The notes beneath the pieces are model-generated. The model was given only the letters and a program-made list of their open reading frames with translations. It searched no databases and had not been told where the DNA came from. The translations under genes and the position numbers were made by a program. DNA of 64,000 bases from Edolisoma coerulescens (lineage: Eukaryota; Chordata; Aves; Passeriformes; Campephagidae), in NCBI GenBank assembly GCA_013397115.1, contig VWZW01006249.1:279458-343457 (forward strand). Reading direction: 5' to 3'. Below are positions 53,231 through 63,894 of this stretch, in pieces (within the stretch, counting starts at the first letter, position 1; every line of letters begins with the position of its first letter).

Positions 53231-54367
53231 AAGTTACTCCAGCCAGCGGTTTCTGTCTTAGCATCACCTGACAATGAAATGTGGGTGCAGATGAGTCTAA
53301 GCAAAACATCCCTGTTGTCCTGCCAGCCGACAGCTGTGCTCTCCCCCGTTGTACTGGGAAGACTGCACTATGTACTGACCACGGCTGAAGAAATCAAATT
53401 GCTTCTGAGGCTGCTGCTTCCATGTGACTGTAGAACACTGGCAAACATTAAGTGTAGTGTGTCTTTAGGTGTGTGCAATGCAGAGTAGATGCTGCTCCGT
53501 GAGGAAAGCTGTACGTATGCAACAGCCAGGAGTGAAACACAGTGAATTTGTACCACCTGGTACATTTTCTGTACAAACAGTTCCATGGGTTTTACTCCAA
53601 GTCAGGATTTTCAGACTGAAACAAGGCTAAGCATAGCATCACCTGTGGGAAAACCGTGTTCTTCTGAATCACCAACATTCATTTCAGTCTTACAGAGGAA
53701 ATCCAAATAATGTGAGGTCGAATAATATATTGTGCACTTGTTAATTGTTTAGAATGTTTTTGTTTTTACTGCATGAAAAGGAAACAAAAAGGATAGGGTT
53801 CAACTACCTTGTTAGTTTGACGTTTTTAAAATGTCAATTTTTCATGTTCTGTTCTTTAATTTACTCTGTTACCTCTTCTCTGCATTTGATTTTTTTTTTT
53901 TTGGACAATTTTATTCCATCTTTTTATGAATGTAATCTAAGTCTTGATTTCTAAGTATGTGCTAAAACTTAATGTCACACTATAAACTCTTAGCAGTTTT
54001 TATCAATTATGTTTATATTGTGTAATAGAAGAGGTGTTATATTGCAAAGTAAACAAAGTATTATGATTTTTGTTTAAAATTTAAATATGAATTGATTCTT
54101 TCATATGTTTTCAATTGAAATGGTTATGGCTTTTTGGAGGCTCACAGCCAAACTTGTTCTGCCTTTCTGAATTATGCTATAATACATACTCTGAACATTG
54201 ATTTTAAAATGTCTACATTTTTTTCAACTCCAGAACCTTCACTAAATCCCAGTAAATTTCTATAAATGCCAAGAGCAGTATGTGTGGTTTATTGTCTGTT
54301 AGCCTGGTATATTAGCAGCTGCTTTGCTATAGAGCTTAATTTGACTTTTCCCTGTATATTTTTGTAG

Positions 54368-54503
54368 TCTAGTCTGCTTCGGTCTGATATGGGGCTTGGA
54401 AGTCCAGGTCAGCTCTCATCCTCTGGAAAACCTGGAACACCCTACTACCCATTTTCTGGCACAAATCAGCGCCGAAGACCACTTCATGACTCGTCAGCTC
54501 TTG
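54368..54503 (+). CDS. TCF12: TCF12 coding exon C (first half of nuclear localisation signal)
   Basis: This 136-nt exon encodes SSLLRSDMGLGSPGQL, then SSSGKPGTPYYPFSG, then TNQRRRPLHDSSAL plus one base of Asp. It matches mammalian TCF12 SSLLRQDLGLGSPAQL...RRRPLHDSAALD, so identity is clear. The acceptor is TTTTTGTAG and the donor is GTAAGT at 54504. A second AG lies 5 nt downstream of the chosen acceptor, but only the first keeps the conserved SSLL. The exon enters in phase 0 and leaves in phase 1. RRRPLH is the first basic cluster of a bipartite nuclear localisation signal that is completed by KKVRK in exon D; this is established for the paralogue TCF4 and inferred here by identity of the motif. 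Replacement of A and S by P in TPYYPF is a visible difference from mammals. Confidence 0.96.
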
Positions 54504-57500
54504 GTAAGTAATACACACAGTTTGAAAACTTTTGTTCACGATGCTTTTCCGCAGACTTTATTATTTTCTTTGACAATTCATTTAATATGCTGGAGATTGG
54601 TCTGTACTGAGCACTTGAAATTATACCAAATACTGCTGTATAAGAGAAAAACTGGAATTATTAACGTTTTCTTTGAGACACTAGCTTGGATTCAACACTG
54701 GTCAGTCTGGCTTACAAAACAAACAAGAAACTCTAATAAAACCCTTAATTGCAAAAGCAATAATGACAGATGGATAGGAGCTGATGACCAGCTGAGTGCC
54801 CTTAACCCGTGCCATCATTAACTCCTGGAAATGCCTGACCTTGAGGTCATTACCATTATTTAGTAGGGGAAGGACACAAAGGGGAAACAATTATCCTTTT
54901 ATATGCTAAAAGTAACTTTATTCAGGGCAATATATAGTTCATTGTAATTGGTTCAACATGCCTTTAAAGATCTTAGCAATTGGAGGCTAGTAGTTTATCC
55001 TAAAATCAAACTACCTTGCAAAATATGCAGGCAGGAACTTGCTTAAAAATTGTTGTAATCCTGTGACAGTGTTAATATTTTATTCTGGGGATAGTTGGAG
55101 GTGAATGGAATTTTAGTACTTGGTCATAGACAGTGGTAATATTTTATAGCTCTCTAATTCTGTTGAATCAGAGAATCAAGAATGACCCAGCTGTTCTATA
55201 GTGTCTGCTGTAAGACTATTGTGAATAACTGGGTGTGCAAATTAAAAAAAAAAAATCTTTTTGGTATAAAAAGAGAGACCGTAGCCTTATTCTACTTTAC
55301 CATATATTCTAGTTATATAGTTATGTAACCTTATATTCTAGTTACCATGTATTTCACTGTTAGTATGATAGGTCATTAGAATTTCTCTAGTTACATGGTT
55401 GAGTCTTTAATGCCCCTCATTCTGTATAGCACTTCTATTCCATCATAAAAATCTTGTTTGTTGGAACCATGTAACTCCAACCACAGTTTACCCAAAATAA
55501 TTTTTTCAAATGCAAATTGCTTTGTGAAGTAACTTTAATATTAACTACAACTGCAAACTTCTTGAGCAGTAAAATAGTCCTGAAAATGCTTGAAATTGTT
55601 TTTTAAATCTTTGTTTATAAAAATATTACTTTGGAACTTAATCCTATATATCATGGAATCATTTCATTTGAAAAAGCCCTCTAAGACCGTTGAGTCCAGC
55701 CTTTAACCTAGCACTGCCCAGTCCACCACTAACCCATGTCCCCAGGTGCCACATCTACACATCTTTTAAATCCCTTCAGGGATGGTGTCCACCACTTCCT
55801 GGGCAGCCTGTTCCAGTGCCTGACAGCCCTTTCAGTGAAGAAATTTCTCCTAACGTCTAACCTAAATCTCCCTTGGTGCAACTTAAGGCCATTTCCTCTT
55901 CTAATATATGCGTGTATATATGTGTTTTAAAATACCATATTTGTATGACTTTTTACCTTGTTGTCGAGCCAACTGCTGTTTAACTTGGGGTTGGCTGTCT
56001 TTATGAAGATTGTTGTAAGTATTCCTGTCACTCAGAATATCAGAATAAATGCAGCAATTCCTCACACCTGTTTCAGAAAAGGAACCGTCTGAGAAAAGTT
56101 CATTGAAATAGTTCACAGCTTGAAAGGGTGGCTGAACTTCAGTAGAAAAGAACTGGGTTTTAAGATTATGATGATGGTGTTTTAGCCCACATTGAATCAG
56201 TTTTAGGGAGAAGCTACTTACAGTAGTAACCTGCTCTGGGTTTGAGTAGCAGGAGGGTGTTAGAGCTTGGCTTTGGGTGCTGGGCACAGGGTGCTCGAGA
56301 CATGTGCGGGAAGGTCACTGCGTGCAGCAGTCATTGAGATGGTCCTGAATGAGATTCTTGTTTCCTATGCAAATTGTATAGACTTTGGGAAGTTCTTGAT
56401 GTTATTAAATTAAACAAATGGAAGTGAAGTGTGGTGTTTTCAGAGCATATTTAGCTTTTTTCTTTGAAAGAGAAGGTCAGGAGATATAAACGTGTTCAAA
56501 CTGGCAATATTCCTCTTTCTGTCGTGGTTGACTTCAGGGATTGTAACCTGGGATGTGGCAGGTGGTGGTTACAAATTTATGGAAATGTTTTTCTAGGAAT
56601 GTCAGGAGGATGAAGAAGTACACTTTTATCTCAAGTCTTTTCCAGTGGCTTGAGAAAGTATGTCTGAATTTTAATTTTTTTTTTTTAACGGACTTCTTAA
56701 TTGCTACAAACTTGCTGCCTGAGAATTTCTAATAAAGTCAAATTACGGCCATTTTATCCCTGAGAAGGAGTTGTCTGGCCAGGATTATAAAAAGCTCTTG
56801 TTAAATTTCATATTAAATTGCATTGAAACCAACCAGTGTTCTCTTCCAGGTGGCACTCTGAATCCAATGTAAATATCTCTTCCAAAAGTCCTTTTCTTTT
56901 CTTTGTGAGCGTGTCCTATAGGGAATGATGAGAGTAAAGATATCCAGCAGATATTTCACCTTATCTCACCTTCATTTTATCATACCATCATAAATGTTCT
57001 GAATGAAAACAGCAAAATAGGAATTTTGTGTTTTAATTAAAGACTCAATTGGTTAACTGTAGAACTGATAATCTCACCAGATACTCATCTTCAAAACATC
57101 AGTTAACTTGTAATTTGCATGCAGAGTTTTCAGATTAATTGTACTAGCATCTGATTAAATGGGTTCAGATTCCTTGTTTAGGTAGTGAAATTGCTGGGTA
57201 CTTTTGTTATATTACAATAACTTTTGGAAGAAAGAAGCAGGTATCATACCTCCAACTTTACTATTACATGCAAATTTGAGATGTATTGACTCTATTACTC
57301 AAGGAAAGTAATTAGGTCATTAAATTTGCTGTTTATTTACAACCTTGGTAGAGTCTAAAAGGTATAAAATTTACATCATGTTAGTATTCTTAGAGTATAA
57401 ATCATACTTTAACATGTCAAATACCTTTTTGATAGTTCTGTCTTTACTCTGATGTGGAGAAAAGAAAGCATTTCTCTTGCTAATAAGTCCCATTTTCCTC

Positions 57501-57830
57501 CTTGTATGTCTCAAAACCTTACTTTGCTTCTTAGCAAGTGTATAAGGTCATAAGTGTACCCTTCAGAGTAACTGTTCTTAGGAATAACTGTTTTCCTTAG
57601 GGAAAGAATTGAAAGCAACTATTTAGCAAAGCTTTATTTTAGAGAAGAACATCAGTATGTTACATTTTTATATTGATGTGAAAGAAAATCTCATTGCCAG
57701 AGAATAAAAAATGCATGAAATTGGAGAATAAGGAATTCATCATGGAAAGAAAAAACTGAACAGTGTAGCTATTTATTCTTTTTCACCTATAATGTAGATA
57801 CTTGATGAAATGCTATTTTTCTGTGTACAG
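54504..57830 (+). other. TCF12: TCF12 3.3-kb intron between exons C and D
   Basis: It runs from GTAAGT to CTGTGTACAG. It contains one CR1 insertion (55651-55905) and a short degenerate direct repeat of TATATTCTAGTTA (55303-55315 and 55332-55344). Otherwise it is plain AT-rich intron. A 128-codon minus-strand frame at 55901-56287 begins beside the CR1 and has no support. Confidence 0.9.
55651..55905 (-). mobile_element. CR1 LINE 3' fragment
   Basis: On the + strand, GGAATCATTTCATTTG is followed by AAAAGCCCTCTAAGACCG, CAGCACTGCCCAGTCCAC-type sequence, GGGATGGTGTCCACC, GGGCAGCCTGTTCCAGTGCC and AGTGAAGAAATTTCTCC. This is the diagnostic order of the antisense CR1 3' region, with the CR1 3' end at the left. 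It is about 255 bp, 5'-truncated and moderately diverged. The version with the 'cactgcccagtccaccactaa' phrase is, to my knowledge, common in birds. It is the best single piece of evidence for an avian source. Confidence 0.9.
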
Positions 57831-57883
57831 ATCCTCTGCAGACAAAGAAAGTAAGAAAGGTGCCCCCTGGTCTGCCTTCTTCT
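57831..57883 (+). CDS. TCF12: TCF12 coding exon D (second half of nuclear localisation signal)
   Basis: This 53-nt exon, with the G from exon C, encodes DPLQTKKVRKVPPGLPSS. The same block is almost unchanged in mammalian TCF12 (DPLQAKKVRKVPPGLPSS) and in TCF4 (QTKKVRKVPPGLPSS), so the assignment is firm. The acceptor is CTGTGTACAG and the donor is GTAAGT at 57884. It enters in phase 1 and leaves in phase 0. KKVRK is the second basic cluster of the bipartite nuclear localisation signal begun in exon C. In mammals the next exon starts VYAPSP, and the short HEBAlt isoform starts from its own first exon inside the following intron, so HEBAlt would lack all four exons seen here, including this signal. 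Confidence 0.97.
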
Positions 57884-58149
57884 GTAAGTATTACATTTTT
57901 TACTTATAGTGATAAAAATTTGGCTTAAATTGCGTTCTCTTTACCTGCCATACATACAAATTACTGAACTTCAGCACTGGGAGGGCTGTCTGCTGGACAT
58001 GAACAGCTAGGCTAGGTAATTGGGAGTGGTTCTGCAGGACTAAATACACATTTGATGTGGAATTTTTAGATTTCATAGCAGTGATTTGTAGCTCGCTCAT
58101 ATGCTCCTACCCACTTGTCCCTGTCATTTGAATTCCTCTCTTGGGAAGA

Positions 58150-58750
58150 GAGCTGGGCCAGGAGCTGTCAAAGAAGATCTCCTGTACAGGTCTTTTGATG
58201 TTTAATTAGTCATTATGTTGCTGAACAGGAGGACAGACAGAGATTAATAGCTGAGAATCTTAGAAATTTACATTTGTAATAATCCCAGTGGAGCTGAAGA
58301 CATTAAGATTCGGAGGACATGTACAGCTCAGCTTGCCTCAGTAGGACTGAGGTTATTAATATGCATAAATCACCGAGTCAGATGTTCATTGTGAAGCCCT
58401 GGTGGATTTTAAAGCCTTCATTAAGCCTTTCCTAACTTCAGCCTAGCATCAGGAAAGCTTTCAAGCAACTAGTTTGTTGATCCCTCTTTGCTTGAAAATT
58501 TATCCTTCGAGAATAAAGGGCTTTGATAAAAAAGGTTGGAAGGGTTTTGGTGGAAAAATCATTAATGGCTGTGATAATCTAATGCTATAGGGGTGTTGTG
58601 TGGTATTAAATATGCTTTATTCTTAAAAGGAAGAAAATTGTTTATAAATGAATCTGCATTTAAAAATCCACGTGAAGTGAAAAATCCCCAGTGAAGTGAA
58701 GGACAGAATTATTTTTTCCCCTGCTCAGAACAAACAGGAGGGGAGGGGGA
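58150..58750. promoter_or_regulatory. Candidate conserved non-coding element
   Basis: The block is rich in homeodomain-type cores (TTAATTAG, ATTAATATGCATAAAT, CATTAATGG). It also has an E-box CACGTG at 58669-58674 and two copies of GTGAAGTGAA at 58672-58681 and 58691-58700, 19 bp apart. The mixed, repeat-free composition resembles developmental enhancers. It lies just after exon D and upstream of the presumed HEBAlt promoter. There is no alignment evidence, so the call is tentative. Confidence 0.3.
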
Positions 58751-59291
58751 AGCTCCGCTGCCTTGCGGGATACATCTCTTTGTTGTGTAAATGGATGTTG
58801 GGCTTTTATTTGGCAGTACTTAACACATGGGCGCAGGTGCACTTGGATGAGTCATAACTCAAAGCCGGATAGGCTGAATAGAACACAGTGCACAGGCAGC
58901 AGTAATACAGCGGGAGCGAAATGGGGCTGAGCTCTTTATTTTGTATTGAGGCTGAAGTACGGATGGTGTCTTCTAGTCCTTGCATCTCCCCTGTTCTCTC
59001 CTCCCTCTCTTTCCCTTCTCCCTCCCCCTGCTCACGATGATGCAGACAGAAACCGGGATCTGAAATCCTATTTTAACAGTACTTCCAGATGGAGCTGAGA
59101 TAGTGTGGATAGCCTGGGGCAGCTGTGCTCTGAACCTGCAGCCTACCTGGAAGCCAGGATTGCAGCTGCAGGCACTCTTAAAAGCTTTTGCTTGCATAAG
59201 CACTTGGGCCCCACTAGAGGCTGAATAGCTGCTTGATAAACAAAATGAACACAATGCCTCAAATCATTATTCCCGAGGCCAGGAATATTCT

Positions 59292-59329
59292 TCTTTCCCC
59301 CCCCTCCCCCCTTTTTTTTTTTTTTCCCT
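59292..59329. repeat. C/T homopolymer tract
   Basis: A C-run followed by a T-run, directly left of a MEF2-type site. Confidence 0.85.
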
Positions 59330-59339
59330 TCAGCAGCAG

Positions 59340-59780
59340 CTAAAAATAGTTTGGCAATTTACATTTTAACAGTTGCGTGTTATGTAGGGTGGCTTTACAG
59401 TCTAGCAGATGATTTCTGCTAGATTAACAAAAATATATTTAAAATGTCAGTGAAGCTAAAACACATAGCAGTGCAATTTTCATGTAATTTATTACTGTAA
59501 TTCTAGGCAGTAATAAAGCTTACGCTACATGTTTAATATTTAGTAGCATCAGCCAGGTAAAGAGATCATTTTGGAGAATGAAAGATTTGTCTCATTTCTC
59601 TTACCAGGATTTAATTTTAACAAGCAGTATTTTTCAAATGGTTTTCATTTAATTCTTCTTCTGTCAGAGTGGAGACAATAAAGTGCTGATAGATTTTATT
59701 TGTATTAACATTGTACCAATCTGTGCAATTAAGTGCAGTTACTGTGAATAATCAATGATTGCAATGCTGCAGGTTTTAAG
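59340..59780. promoter_or_regulatory. Candidate regulatory block with MEF2 site and hairpin
   Basis: CTAAAAATAG at 59340-59349 is a perfect MEF2 consensus. At 59401-59423, TCTAGCAGA and TCTGCTAGA form a perfect 9-bp inverted repeat around a 5-base loop. The rest is AT-rich with several ATTA cores and no repeat signature. HEB acts with MyoD and MEF2 in muscle, so an intronic MEF2 site is plausible biology, but function is inferred from motifs only. Confidence 0.3.
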
Positions 59781-62700
59781 CACTCTTTTTCTGTATTTCT
59801 ATGCTTTCACTGCTGAATAGAGCCTTGAAGTAAAGTGACACATTACCAAAAAAAATCCGAAAAATTGTACGAGATACTGCATGTGTGGAAGATGAGACAA
59901 AACTAAATTTCACTGAGCATCATAAGAAATTTAAATTGAGTAGATCATTATGTAAGTGTAGTCTTTATTTTAAATATACCTTCATAAGAAGTCCGAAGGT
60001 ATTGTGGGAAAGATAAAAGTTGCTGTAGCTAGTAGATAGTGCAGAGAAGTTTAATTATAATATGAAAAGTCAGAGGGAAGATCATACCTAATTTTGTTAT
60101 ACAAATCTGTATTTTTTTAATGTTTCAGTTTCTGAAATACTGGTTTCTGCAATGTTTTTGTTAGTATAGGGCTGCCATGTCAACGGATACTCAGCAGTAA
60201 TTTAATTTCCTAGATAACTGTAATTTAATAACAGTCTTTTAAGTAATAATGATTCAAAAAACCCTGAACAACCCTTCCTCTAGTTTGTTTCTTTTTCACT
60301 TGGTTTTGTATAGTACTTTCTGAAATTATTTGGTTTGAGTTTTATCTTTTTTAATGTGTTCTTATCAGGGCCTAAAATAAAAACAGTTACAGATAAAAGT
60401 GCTGGTGAATTGTTTGGCTTCTTTCTGGAATGCATCTCAATCTGAGTATGTCCTCTTACTGTAAAAATTTAATGTTCCAAGCAAATGCATTATTAAGTTT
60501 TTGTCTTGTAACTTGTTAAGTGGTGACTCACTGCCCAAAACATTCTGAATGTTGACATGCAAGCATTTATGTTAAACTACAACTACTAAGTTTAAAGCGC
60601 TCTGAGGAGAATAGAAATTGTAAAAATCTATTTTTTTTCAATCCAGGTTTGAGTGAACAGCAAGATTATGATAGACTGTTTATACTATAGGGAGGGGGAA
60701 TACTGTCAGTGAGTTACATTATCTTCAGAGATTGACAACTGCTGTATTTCTGAGAATTTTTCTGATTGTAGGAATTACCTTAACTAAGCCAGACACTAAG
60801 AGCATCATGTGACTTGAAACCAGTGTAACTCCTTGGCCAGGAAGAGCAGAGTGTCAGGGTTTCCAGAGAGCTGCTCAGGCTGCAGAGGGAGAAGACAGAG
60901 AAGTGAGGCTCACTCAGAAATGCCCAGGGAGATCGTCATCCAAAAATGGATGGGCCATGAGCAGAAATGTGCTATTTACATGTGGAGTCAGGAAATATTT
61001 CAAAATAACATTTGTTACTAGTACGACAATCAGTGGCTATCATGAGGTCATAATTCTAAGAAAAATAGTGTGAATATCTATCATCGTTCTTGTGCTATTT
61101 AATTAGTGTCATATCAGAGAAATAACTAGAATACACTGTATCTGTTGATTTTTGTTACAGAAAATGAGCTGTGACATACAGACACAAATGTCTGCTTGTT
61201 TTCTGTGTAATTTCTAATAAGTATTTTGAGTATTTTAGGCTTTCCATAGTATCTGAGATGATCAGCTAATATTAAACTTTGGATTGCACTTATTTAACAA
61301 GAGATTGTCAAATTAATATTTTCTGGTACCACGGATTTCTTCCTAAATTTGAACTCCTATTTTTCAATACATGTAAGACAATTCGTAGTTTTATTATGAA
61401 GGGGTTCCTCATATATCACCCTCTATGGTATGGGTATAGTCCATGGGTGCTAATTTCTTGCAGGAATTATTTATGATGCAAAGATACAGCAAACTTGGTT
61501 TGCATGCATAGAACTACCTCCCATTCAAGGCACTTTTCTTTCTGTTTTCCTGCCAGTCTTTTGAGATTGAGCTTCTAGAGATGTTTCAAAACATGTCACA
61601 TAAAGATACGAATGGTACAAGAAGAAAAATAATAGGTGTTACTCCCTTCTGTGCTCTCTCCTTCCTCCACCCTTCCTAAAGGGGAAAAGGAGATTATTTG
61701 AAATGATAGAATGGGAAGTGTCTTCTGAATGATTACCTGAAACCCAGTTTTTGAGAGATTAATGTTTAGACTGTACTAGAAATAATATAACATTCATCAC
61801 ACTGAGTGGACTCTCTCAATATTAGCAATTTCCATGTGTATTGAAGTAGCCTGATGTAAAGCAACACCACTGGAATACTTTTATGAAGTCTATGGATCTG
61901 AATCATAACTTTGGAGCATCCTGGGTAGATACTTGGTGTGATGTTGAACTGACTGTGATGCTGTGTTTATGTGACTTTCTAGGGAGACATTTTTTGGTAA
62001 GATTTTTTTTCCCACTGTCCACAACTGGTGCCCAAATGTAAAAAGCAGGATTTGGTTTGTTCAGATCTGTTCTGAATCGCCTTGCACAGTCAAGTCATAC
62101 ATTCAACTGTCACTTGTCTTTAACAGCTAGAGCTCTCAAAGACAGCAGTAGCTCTCCTGACCCCTCTCCTCTGCTCCTGTGCTGTGTTTTAGAAAGCAAT
62201 TTTAAATAACAAAACTGAGTAAATAAATCCTTATGGATAATGCAACACAGAACTTGCAATTTCTTCCTCATGACACAGTCTTCCATCTTCTTCTGCTTTG
62301 TGCTCCTTCTTTGCTCACTTGATTTATGGGATAAAGTTTTTAGGGACTTGCTGAATACTGCTTTTTAAGCACTGTATTCATCTATGAACCTGAACAAAAT
62401 GCAAATGTATAAAACATCCAACCCCTAAATTATGTTACAAACCAAGTAAAAATATTTGAGATTTTATCTTTAATAAGAAAAAGGTCTGGTTTTTTGGTTA
62501 GATTATCGTAGGGTTTTTTTTCAACATGGCCTTTATTTGAAATCTATCTGAAAACCGCAATAACCTCAGATTATAGCATCCCACCTACTCTTTGCTACAT
62601 GAGAACGTTTAGCTGTCATTAAACAACCAGGCAGCCCATTGCAAAGTCCTGCTGTGAGAGTTCAGCTCGAGTTCTCCCTGAATTAAAGTGAAGGTACTTG

Positions 62701-62838
62701 AGCAACCCTCTCTTAAAAGCTTTTTTAAAAAATTGCAATCAGATCATTTTTCCGAACTAACTGTCCTGTCGTCTGACTGTGGTGAACTAATGTGAGGTTG
62801 CTCAATTGAGAGATCTTCTCTGAAAATCCTGCATATAC

Positions 62839-62859
62839 ATATATCCGTGATGGATATAT
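62839..62859. repeat. Short inverted repeat
   Basis: ATATATCC (62839-62846) and GGATATAT (62852-62859) flank a 5-base loop. In AT-rich DNA this may be chance. Confidence 0.7.
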
Positions 62860-63894
62860 AATGGTGTCAAATAATTTCTCTGTGTTTGGATTTACTGGAG
62901 ATACTTTATTTTTGAAGTTTTCACAACATACCAAAATGAGTGTATTAGATGCTCTTAAATTAGAGTGTAGATTTGCATAAAAGAACCTTTAATTTTGTGC
63001 ATAGTTAGAAAAACTGTTATTAAAAAAAAATATACTGAATTGCAGCTCATGTTATTTAGGGAGAAGTTACATGGAATTTCTGCAACCTCTGCTTTACCTC
63101 AAAGATGAATGTGTCCATTACCACAAATTGGTGTAGTGTTTTATAACAATAGATAAGGATACAAGCTTTTCTGAAGACTATTTGTTATTATCTTTTGCTT
63201 GATAATACTTGTGGCTTTGGTGGGAAGATTTTTATAATGCTTGAAGTCAGCTAGGAAAGTAGTGAGGAATGTTGTGTTGCTGAACTTTCATGGGCTGTTG
63301 AAGTGAATGGTTTCCCTTCGCTCGCTCGCTCAGCCTGCAAGTGGGGCAGGTCGCTCTGCCTGTGACCTGGCCACTTGTCAGAAATGGGAAATACAAAACC
63401 AAAACAAATGCAAAGCCCAAACAAATGCTTTTTCGAAAGAATGGTACTGAAATTAAAGCACTGCATAATCTTTAAGTAAAATTTCAGATGTAGATGTGTC
63501 TTTACACAATAAAGCAAAGAAATTGAATTAAATTACCTCCTAGCTTAGTGCCACAGTTTCTTGTGGCATCAGTTTTTATAAAACAAGCAAGGTGTTCAGT
63601 CTTGGAGATGTAGTTGTGGGATTTCATTCCATTTGCACTCATAGCCAGGATTAGTTGTTAGTGTTCTTTCCTTCTGTGAGGTATGGATTACGTGAGGATT
63701 TCTGGCTGTGGATGACGGAAGGATTGGCTTTTGGTAGCTCTCGGCTTCACTTGCAGAGCAGTTTCGCCAAGCAGCGAGTCGCAGTACAGAAGAAGGAGAG
63801 GGATACAAGGAGATCTATGCGGAGGCACAGTTAGCTCTGCATTTTGACTCGCCGTGTTCCAAAGCTTCCCTGACAGCGAATTATTCCCCCAATC

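Larger units (their letters stand above)
39129..54367 (+). other. TCF12: TCF12 15.2-kb intron between exons B and C
   Basis: It runs from GTAAGT to TTTTTGTAG. It contains a very old LINE remnant (about 41.2-41.5 kb), AT-rich simple sequence near 43.5 kb, a poly(T) run at 49.4 kb, a (GTTT)n run and CR1 3' end near 51.7-52.0 kb, and a modestly GC-rich stretch at about 52.98-53.23 kb of unknown origin. Elsewhere I see only AT-rich intron. Confidence 0.9.

Noticed and set aside
52957..53304. 115-codon minus-strand frame
   Set aside because: There is no recognisable motif and no splice or promoter context, and an overlapping + strand frame is equally open.
54396..54821. 141-codon + strand frame overlapping exon C
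   Set aside because: It is in a different frame from the conserved TCF12 reading and runs through the exon C donor into intron.
55901..56287. 128-codon minus-strand frame next to the CR1
   Set aside because: It lies outside the CR1 coding region, does not resemble reverse transcriptase, and has no splice support.
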